Position numbers and translations under genes: made by a program. From an uncultured Lachnospiraceae bacterium (GTDB taxonomy: Bacteria; Bacillota; Clostridia; Lachnospirales; Lachnospiraceae): 5,414 nt of DNA. Every line of letters begins with the position of its first letter. Within the stretch, counting starts at the first letter, position 1. Of the stretch, positions 1-5,414 are shown piece by piece. Location of the stretch: assembly GCA_902803635.1 (NCBI GenBank), contig CADCQU010000141.1:1-5414 (forward strand). The letters are read 5' to 3'. The notes below the pieces were generated by a model. It did not search any database, was not told where the DNA came from, and saw only the letters and a program-made list of their open reading frames with translations.

Positions 1-100
1 ATTCTTCGTCGCTTTTCATCATCCCCCATCGCCGTAGGCGATAAAATTCTGGGATGTCCGAAGGACGCGCTCCTCAGAATGACAGAACCGAAGGGTCATT
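1..100. repeat. Intergenic region with nested inverted repeats, probable interspersed repeat
   Basis: This non-coding stretch after gltD is packed with small inverted repeats: CATCCC/GGGATG (20-25 with 51-56) enclosing ATCGCC-GTA-GGCGAT (28-42), then GTCC-GAA-GGAC (56-66), then AATGAC/GTCATT (78-83 with 95-100). ATTCT at 1-5 also mirrors AGAAT at 76-80. The ends, ATTCTTCGTCGC (1-12) and GCGCTCCTCAGAATGACA (67-84), resemble the two halves of an interspersed repeat of the TGTCATTCTGAG...GAAGAAT type that I recall from many bacterial genomes, here separated by about 54 bases. That resemblance is from memory and has not been checked. The repeat may continue left of the window. No canonical hairpin plus U-tract terminator for gltBD is seen here. 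Confidence 0.45.
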
Positions 101-110
101 TGAACTGTTA

Positions 111-131
111 ACCAATCTTTTAAAGATTGGT
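111..131. repeat. Palindrome with 10-bp arms covering the gltD stop codon
   Basis: ACCAATCTTT (111-120) and AAAGATTGGT (122-131) are perfect inverted arms around a single central base (121). On the minus strand the left half encodes the last residues T-N-L and the TAA stop, and the right half lies just after it. As RNA it could fold as a 7-bp stem with a 7-base loop, followed by UUAACAGUU, which is too poor in U to be a good terminator. It may mark the gltD 3' end or the border of the adjacent repeat region. The symmetry is seen directly; its role is unknown. Confidence 0.6.
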
Positions 132-1604
132 ATACCCCATAAGCGCGAGGTCAACTTCCTTCGCGGCGGCGCGGCCGTCGGCGATGGCCCTGACGACCAG
201 CGACTGGCCGCTGTGCATGTCCCCTGCGGTGTAAATCTTCGCCTCGGACGAGGCGTGGGCTCCGGGCGCGGTCTTCACGTTCGTCCGCCCGTCGAGCTCC
301 ACCGCAAAGTCATCGGTCACGTACTTCTCGCTTCCGAGGAAGCCCGCCGCGATGAGGACAAGCTGGGCCGGCAGCACCCGCTCCGTGCCCTCGACCGGCA
401 CCATGTTCATCCGCCCGGTCTTCTCGTCGCGCTTCGGCGAAAGCGACACCACGACCACTTCCTTGAGGTTTCCCTCCTCGTCCTTCACAAATTCCTTCAC
501 CGTCGTCTGGTAAATGCGTGGGTCGTGTCCGGCCTTCCAAATGGCCTCCTCCTGGCCGTAATCGACCTTGAGGACGCGCGGCCATTCGGGCCAGGGGTTC
601 GAGGGCAGCCGCTGCTCTGCCGGACAGGGCATCATCTCCAGCTGCGTGACGCTCTTCGCCCCAAGGCGGATGCAGCTACCCACGCAGTCATTGCCCGTGT
701 CGCCGCCGCCGATGATAATGACGTCCTTGTCCTTCGCCAGATCATAGGGGAACTCCACAAGCGCGCTGTCGAGGAGCCGTTTCGTCACCTCCGAGAGGAA
801 ATCCACCGCGAAACGGATGCCCTTCGCGTCGCGGCCCGGGGCCTTGATGTCCCGCGGGTTCGAGGCCCCGCAGCAAAGCACGATGGCATCGAATTTTTCC
901 TTCAGCTCCGCCGCCGAAATGTCCTTGCCTACATTTGCATTGACGACAAATGTAACCCCCGCCTCTTCCATGAGCCGGATTCTCCGGTCAATGAGGCTCT
1001 TGTCCAGCTTCATGTTCGGAATTCCGTAGCGAAGGAGCCCGCCCACGCGGTCCCTCCTCTCATAGACCGTCACCGCATGTCCGCGCCGGTTCAGGAGCTG
1101 CGCGGCCGCAAGCCCCGAAGGCCCGCTGCCAACGACCGCCACCTTCTTTCCGGTCCGGACGGCCGGAACCTCCTCCGTGACAAGGCCGTGCTCGTAGGCA
1201 TACTCGATGACCGCCTTCTCATTTTCCTTCGTGGAGACCGGCGCGTCATGCAGCCCGCAGGTGCAGGCCGCCTCGCAGAGCGCCGGGCAGACACGGCTCG
1301 TAAATTCCGGGAAGCTGTGCGTGATGGATAGCCGGCGGTACGCCTCCGCCATCCGTCCCCGGTACACGAGGTCGTTCACCTCCGGCACCAGGTTGTGCAG
1401 GGGGCAGCCCGACATCATCCCGGAAATCATCGCGCCGGCCTGGCAGAACGGAATCCCGCAGTCCATGCACCGCGCGGCCTGCTTCCTCTGCTCGGGAAGC
1501 GGAAGCCGGTCATGGAACTCCAAAAAGTCCCTCGTCCGCTCCTCCTCCGGCCGTACCGGACCATCCACCCTCTCGTATTCCAAAAAGCCCGTCGTCTTTC
1601 CCAT
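120..1604 (-). CDS. gltD: Glutamate synthase small (beta) subunit, NAD(P)H oxidoreductase
   Basis: Electron-input subunit of glutamate synthase: it oxidises NAD(P)H at FAD and passes electrons through 4Fe-4S clusters to GltB. The protein is complete at 494 residues, normal for the family. The start MGKTTGFLEYER matches the usual N-terminus of this GltD type and has a strong AGGAGG nine bases upstream. Cysteines for two 4Fe-4S clusters lie at C46, C49, C54, C67 and at C106, C110, C114 (CPxxCExxC); a further Cys at 116 follows. The FAD site GSGPSG is at 159-164, with E182 at the end of the second strand. RYGIPNMKLDK is at 192-202. The nucleotide site GGGDTGND is at 299-306. The C-terminal FAD contact AGDMHSGQSLVVRAIADG is at 460-477. 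Order gltB then gltD supports the assignment over related subunits such as NfnB/SudA-type or stand-alone GltD-like oxidoreductases. NADPH versus NADH preference cannot be read from the sequence. A second in-frame TAA (108-110) follows three codons after the stop. Confidence 0.98.
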   Translation of the reverse strand: MGKTTGFLEYERVDGPVRPEEERTRDFLEFHDRLPLPEQRKQAARCMDCGIPFCQAGAMISGMMSGCPLHNLVPEVNDLVYRGRMAEAYRRLSITHSFPEFTSRVCPALCEAACTCGLHDAPVSTKENEKAVIEYAYEHGLVTEEVPAVRTGKKVAVVGSGPSGLAAAQLLNRRGHAVTVYERRDRVGGLLRYGIPNMKLDKSLIDRRIRLMEEAGVTFVVNANVGKDISAAELKEKFDAIVLCCGASNPRDIKAPGRDAKGIRFAVDFLSEVTKRLLDSALVEFPYDLAKDKDVIIIGGGDTGNDCVGSCIRLGAKSVTQLEMMPCPAEQRLPSNPWPEWPRVLKVDYGQEEAIWKAGHDPRIYQTTVKEFVKDEEGNLKEVVVVSLSPKRDEKTGRMNMVPVEGTERVLPAQLVLIAAGFLGSEKYVTDDFAVELDGRTNVKTAPGAHASSEAKIYTAGDMHSGQSLVVRAIADGRAAAKEVDLALMGYTNL

Positions 1605-1613
1605 ACCAATCTA

Positions 1614-1619
1614 CCTCCT
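1614..1619 (-). promoter_or_regulatory. Ribosome binding site of gltD
   Basis: On the minus strand the bases read AGGAGG, a full Shine-Dalgarno core, with nine bases between it and the ATG at 1604-1602. It settles the gltD start. Its strength, and the 60-base gap after the gltB stop, suggest gltD is initiated independently and not by tight translational coupling to gltB. Confidence 0.9.
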
Positions 1620-1627
1620 GTCCACCA

Positions 1628-1666
1628 AAAAACTCCGAACCACCGTGCTCTCTATTACGAGTTTTT
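1628..1666 (-). other. A/U-rich inverted repeat in the gltB-gltD gap
   Basis: AAAAACTC (1628-1635) is an exact inverted match to GAGTTTTT (1659-1666), separated by 23 bases. In the transcript it would be an 8-bp stem that starts inside the gltB stop codon and is followed directly by one more U (six U in a row at 1632-1627), then GG. This has the A-tract, stem and U-tract layout of a weak intrinsic terminator or attenuator. Only three of the eight pairs are G-C and the loop is long, so the structure would be weak. It may tune the gltB:gltD ratio, protect the gltB 3' end, or do nothing. Confidence 0.3.
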
Positions 1667-4600
1667 ATTGTTCTTCCCCGACAAATGCCCGGAATGCCTC
1701 GATTTTGGCTGTCTCTGCATCCGCACCCTTCTCGGTTGCCTCAGCGATGAGCCGGAGGATTTCCTTGTAATCCGTAGGGATAATCTTTTTGAAATGCGGG
1801 ATATAGGCTTCGAAATTCTGCAGAACCATCACCGCCTTCTTCGAGCCGGACTCGGCGACATGCTCCTGAAGAATCTGCCGCAACTCCTCCTGGTCCGCCT
1901 TCTGCGTCAGCGCCTCCATAACGACGAGCTGCTTGTTGAGGTTCTTGTACAGCGAATTCTCCTCGTCGAGCACGTAGGCGACGCCCCCGCTCATGCCGGC
2001 GGCAAAGTTCTTGCCCGTCGGCCCCAGCACGACGACCGTCCCGCCGGTCATATACTCGCAGCCATGCTCGCCGACACCCTCGACGACCGCCACGGCCCCG
2101 GAATTGCGGATGGCGAAGCGCTCGCCCGCCATGCCCGCGATGAACGCCTTGCCGGAGGTCGCCCCGTAGAGTGCGACATTTCCGATGAGGATGTTCTCGC
2201 CCGGATCATACTGCGCGTCGGCCGGCGCCGCGACCACCAGCTTGCCGCCGGAAAGTCCCTTGCCGAAATAATCGTTGCTGTCTCCCGAGAGCCGGAGCGT
2301 CACGCCCTTGGGCAGGAAGGCCCCGAAGCTCTGGCCGCCCGCGCCCGTGCAGCGCACGGTAATCGTATCCTCCGAAAGTCCCTCCGGATGCCTCCGCGTG
2401 ACCTCCGCCCCAAGGAGAGTCCCGAAGGTCCGGTCCACGCTCTGCAAATGCACGGCAATTTCCGCCTTTTTCCCGGTCGAAAGCGCCTGCGAAATCCCCT
2501 TGTTCTTCAAAAGAACCGCCTCGTCCTTGGTCTCGTCCAGCTTGAAATCATAGAGGTACTCTTTCGCATGCGAGATGGACGGCCTTTCCGTCAAAGCGGA
2601 GCAGTCTGCCTGGGCTTTCTGCCCGCCGCTCATCGAAGGCCTTGTTTCGGCATAGCCCATCGGCAGGAGGATCCTCGAAAGATCCAGCTTCCTCTGCCTT
2701 GCGCTCAGGTTGTCCTTCATCTTGAGGAGGTCGGTCCGTCCGACCAGCTCCTCCACCGTCCGCACGCCGAGCTTCGCCATGATCTCACGGAGCTCCCTTG
2801 CAATAAACAGAAGGAAGTTTTCCACATACTCCGGCTTCCCGGCGAAGCGTTTCCGAAGCTCCGGGTTCTGCGTCGCGACGCCCATCGGGCAGGTATCCGA
2901 CTGGCACTTCCGCATCATCACACACCCAAGCGTGACCAGCGGGGCCGTCGCGAAGCCAAATTCCTCCGCGCCGAGCATGGCCGCGATGGCCACGTCCCGT
3001 CCGCTCATGAGCTTCCCGTCCGTCTCAATCACGACCCGGTTGCGCAGGCCATTTGCCAGAAGCGTCTGGTGGGTCTCCGCCAGGCCAAGCTCCCACGGAA
3101 GGCCGGCGTTGTGGATCGAGGAGAGCGGAGCCGCCCCCGTACCGCCGTCGTAGCCCGAGATGAGGACCACCGCCGCCCCGGCCTTCGCGACGCCGGCCGC
3201 CACGGTGCCGACGCCCGCCTCGGAGACCAGCTTCACCGACACCCGTGCGTTCTTGTTCGCGCATTTGAGGTCATAAATTAACTGTGCCAGATCCTCGATG
3301 GAATAGATATCATGGGGCGGCGGCGGGGAGATGAGGCTCACGCCCGGCGTGGAATGCCTCGTCTTCGCGATCCACGGGTACACCTTCTTCCCTGGCAAAT
3401 GCCCGCCTTCGCCGGGCTTTGCGCCCTGGGCCATTTTAATCTGGATTTCCCGCGCGCTCACCAAATACCGGCTCGTCACGCCAAAGCGCCCGCTCGCCAC
3501 CTGCTTAATCGCCGAGCTCCGGTCATTTGCCGTGCCCGCGGACAGAATGCGCTCGTCGCTCTCGCCGCCCTCGCCGCTGTTGCTCTTCCCATGCAAATGG
3601 TTCATCGCGACGGCCAGGGCCTCGTGGGCCTCCTCGGAGATCGAGCCGTAGGACATCGCGCCGGTCTTGAACCGCTGCACGATCTCCATCTCTCCCTCCA
3701 CCTCCTCGATGGGGATGCCATTTGCCGGATAGGCAAATTCCAGAAGGCTGCGGAGGTACCCGGTGGTCTCCCCGTCCACCATCTGCGTGTATTCCTTGAA
3801 TTTTCCGTAATCGGCGGTCCGGGTTGCCAGCTGCAGCATGTGGATCGTCCGCGGATTGTAGCGGTGCTGCTCGCCCTGGCTCCGCTCCTTGTGGCGGCCG
3901 AAGGCGGTCAGCTCAAGGTTCACCGGCAGTCCCAGCGGGTCGAAGGCCCGGCTGTGCTGCAGATCCGCCGCCCGTCCGATGTCCTCCAGGGAAATACCGC
4001 CGACGCGGCTCACCGTTCCCGTGAAGTAATTATTCACAACATCCTCGGAAATACCGATTGCCTCGAAAATCTTGCTGCCCTGGTAGGACTGGAGCGTCGA
4101 GATGCCCATCTTGGAGGCGATCTTCACGATGCCAAAGAGCACCGCCCGGTCGTAATCCTCCACGGCCGCATAGTAGTCCTTGTCAAGAATCTCCTCCTCC
4201 ACCAGCTCGGCGATAGTCGCGTGCGCAAGGTAGGGGTTCACCGCGGAGGCGCCGTAGCCGAGAAGCGTCGCGAAATGGTGCACCTCGCGCGGCTCGCCGG
4301 ACTCAACAATGAGCGACATCGCCGTGCATTTCTTGGTATCGACGAGATGCTTGTGCACCGCGGCGACCGCAAGGAGCGAGGGGATTGCGACGTGGTTTTC
4401 GTCCACACCCCGGTCCGAGAGGATGAGGATATTGGCACCCTCACGGTAGGCCTTGTCCACCTCCACGAAGAGGCGGTGCAGGACCCGCTGCATTGGCGTG
4501 CTCTTGTAGAAGAGCGTGGATACCTTCGCTACGTGGAAGCCATCCTTCTTCATATTTTCAATTTTAAGGAGGTCCAGATCCGTGAGAATCGGGTTGTCAA

Positions 4601-5414
4601 TCTTCAGGACCTGGCAGTTCTCCGGCTTCTCCTCCAGAAGGTTTCCGTTCCGCCCGACGTAGACGGTCCGGGAGGTCACAATCTCCTCCCGCTGCGCATC
4701 AATCGGCGGATTTGTCACCTGCGCAAAGAGCTGCTTGAAGTAGTAAAAGAGCGGCTGGTACTCGCCGGAGAGGGCCGCAATCGGCGTGTCAACGCCCATC
4801 GAGCCAATGGCCTCGTTTCCGGAAAGGGCCATCGCGCGGATGCTGTCGTGGCAGTTCTCCCAGGTGTAGCCAAAGGCCTTCTGAAGCTTCGCCCGCTTCT
4901 CCTTCGAAAAGGCCGGGACGCGCTTGTTGGGCACCTTGATATCCGAAAGCGAAACCAGCTTCCAGTCGATCCACTCGCCAAATGGCTTCCCGTGGGCGTA
5001 CTTTTCCTTGATCTCCTCGTCGTAAATAATCCGCTTTTCCTTCGTATCGACAAGGAGGAGCTTGCCCGGATGGAGGCGTTCCTTCTTAATTATATGGCTC
5101 TCCGGAAGCTCCAGAACACCCACCTCCGAGGAGAGGATGAGCCGCCCGTCATCCATCACGTAGTAGCGGGACGGGCGCAGGCCGTTGCGGTCGAGGATCG
5201 CACCCATAACGTCGCCGTCCGAGAACACGATGGAGGCGGGCCCGTCCCACGGCTCCATCATCGTCGCATAATATTGGTAGAAATCCCGCTCCTCCTGCGA
5301 AAGCGTCGCGTTGTGTGCCCACGGCTCCGGCAGAAGAATTGTCGCGGCGAGCGGCAAATCCATCCCGCTCAGCATCAAAAACTCCAGCGTATTGTCGAGC
5401 ATCGCCGAGTCCGA
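1665..5414 (-). CDS. gltB: Glutamate synthase large (alpha) subunit, 5' end cut off by the window
   Basis: Catalytic subunit of cytoplasmic NAD(P)H-dependent glutamate synthase: it hydrolyses glutamine and transfers the ammonia to 2-oxoglutarate, giving two glutamates. The frame is open through the right edge. Four codons before the Met at 5402 read SDSA, continuing into MLDNTLEFL, a conserved stretch inside the family, so that Met is not the start. About 250-300 residues are missing of the usual ~1,500, including the N-terminal catalytic Cys of the class II amidotransferase. Counting from that Met: end of the amidotransferase domain ~1-125 (NGLRPSRYY at 73-81); central domain ~165-470; FMN-binding synthase domain ~510-885, with KTGAMSYGSIS, GAKPGEGGHLPGKK and SGYDGGTGAAP; 3Fe-4S ligands C827, C833 and C838 (C-x5-C-x4-C, bases 2889-2924); GXGXG C-terminal domain ~965-1155. 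It ends in TAA, 60 bases before gltD, surely co-transcribed. Its promoter lies outside the window. No frameshift or missing motif is seen in the visible part. Confidence 0.98.
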   Translation of the reverse strand, partial: SDSAMLDNTLEFLMLSGMDLPLAATILLPEPWAHNATLSQEERDFYQYYATMMEPWDGPASIVFSDGDVMGAILDRNGLRPSRYYVMDDGRLILSSEVGVLELPESHIIKKERLHPGKLLLVDTKEKRIIYDEEIKEKYAHGKPFGEWIDWKLVSLSDIKVPNKRVPAFSKEKRAKLQKAFGYTWENCHDSIRAMALSGNEAIGSMGVDTPIAALSGEYQPLFYYFKQLFAQVTNPPIDAQREEIVTSRTVYVGRNGNLLEEKPENCQVLKIDNPILTDLDLLKIENMKKDGFHVAKVSTLFYKSTPMQRVLHRLFVEVDKAYREGANILILSDRGVDENHVAIPSLLAVAAVHKHLVDTKKCTAMSLIVESGEPREVHHFATLLGYGASAVNPYLAHATIAELVEEEILDKDYYAAVEDYDRAVLFGIVKIASKMGISTLQSYQGSKIFEAIGISEDVVNNYFTGTVSRVGGISLEDIGRAADLQHSRAFDPLGLPVNLELTAFGRHKERSQGEQHRYNPRTIHMLQLATRTADYGKFKEYTQMVDGETTGYLRSLLEFAYPANGIPIEEVEGEMEIVQRFKTGAMSYGSISEEAHEALAVAMNHLHGKSNSGEGGESDERILSAGTANDRSSAIKQVASGRFGVTSRYLVSAREIQIKMAQGAKPGEGGHLPGKKVYPWIAKTRHSTPGVSLISPPPPHDIYSIEDLAQLIYDLKCANKNARVSVKLVSEAGVGTVAAGVAKAGAAVVLISGYDGGTGAAPLSSIHNAGLPWELGLAETHQTLLANGLRNRVVIETDGKLMSGRDVAIAAMLGAEEFGFATAPLVTLGCVMMRKCQSDTCPMGVATQNPELRKRFAGKPEYVENFLLFIARELREIMAKLGVRTVEELVGRTDLLKMKDNLSARQRKLDLSRILLPMGYAETRPSMSGGQKAQADCSALTERPSISHAKEYLYDFKLDETKDEAVLLKNKGISQALSTGKKAEIAVHLQSVDRTFGTLLGAEVTRRHPEGLSEDTITVRCTGAGGQSFGAFLPKGVTLRLSGDSNDYFGKGLSGGKLVVAAPADAQYDPGENILIGNVALYGATSGKAFIAGMAGERFAIRNSGAVAVVEGVGEHGCEYMTGGTVVVLGPTGKNFAAGMSGGVAYVLDEENSLYKNLNKQLVVMEALTQKADQEELRQILQEHVAESGSKKAVMVLQNFEAYIPHFKKIIPTDYKEILRLIAEATEKGADAETAKIEAFRAFVGEEQ

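Noticed and set aside
28..42. Hairpin ATCGCC-GTA-GGCGAT as an intrinsic terminator of gltBD.
   Set aside because: On the minus strand it is followed by GGGGGATGATG and not by a U run; on the plus strand it is followed by AAAATTCT. It fits better as part of the nested repeat.
54..1331. A 425-codon open frame on the plus strand opposite gltD.
   Set aside because: Same mirror register with gltD, low-complexity Arg/Leu/His-rich product, and no recognisable family. It is a by-product of GC-rich codon use.
124..1612. A 10-base inverted pair flanking gltD: AGATTGGTAT at 124-133 and ATACCAATCT at 1603-1612, suggesting a mobile cassette.
   Set aside because: Several 10-base inverted matches are expected by chance in a window of this size. 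One copy is part of the gltD start region and the other of its last codons; there is no transposase or target duplication.
1395..3281. A 628-codon open frame on the plus strand opposite gltD, the gap and gltB.
   Set aside because: It is in exact mirror register with the gltB and gltD codons, so its stops would need TTA, CTA or TCA in the sense frame, which GC-rich genes avoid. The product is rich in Arg, Leu and His with no recognisable domain, while the sense strand encodes intact GOGAT subunits.
5400..5402. ATG on the minus strand as the start of gltB.
   Set aside because: The frame stays open to the window edge, the upstream codons encode the conserved SDSA, and a start here would remove most of the amidotransferase domain.

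Overview
The window holds the end of one glutamate synthase (GOGAT) operon, read right to left on the minus strand. The large subunit gene gltB comes first and runs off the right edge of the window. After a 60-base gap comes the complete small subunit gene gltD. The remaining 119 bases at the left edge are non-coding. No other gene is supported, and there is no stretch longer than 300 bases without a gene.

The two products form one enzyme. The GltD subunit takes electrons from NAD(P)H on FAD and passes them through iron-sulfur clusters to GltB. GltB hydrolyses glutamine, channels the ammonia to 2-oxoglutarate, and reduces the iminoglutarate at FMN to give glutamate. With glutamine synthetase (not in this window) this forms the GS-GOGAT route of ammonium assimilation. 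The cofactor motifs visible in both proteins are intact and no frameshift is seen.

The organism is most likely an anaerobic or fermentative bacterium with moderately high GC, probably Bacillota (Clostridia or Negativicutes). The basis is the GltD type (N-terminus MGKTTGFLEY), the strong AGGAGG ribosome site and the general feel of the protein sequence. This is inference with low to medium confidence. The high GC leaves long open frames on the plus strand, but these are mirror frames of the two genes.

The parts not explained by the genes are small: a cluster of nested inverted repeats at the left edge that resembles a widespread interspersed intergenic repeat, a 10-bp-arm palindrome sitting on the gltD stop codon, and an A/U-rich inverted repeat in the gltB-gltD gap. 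I see no sign of a novel system here.
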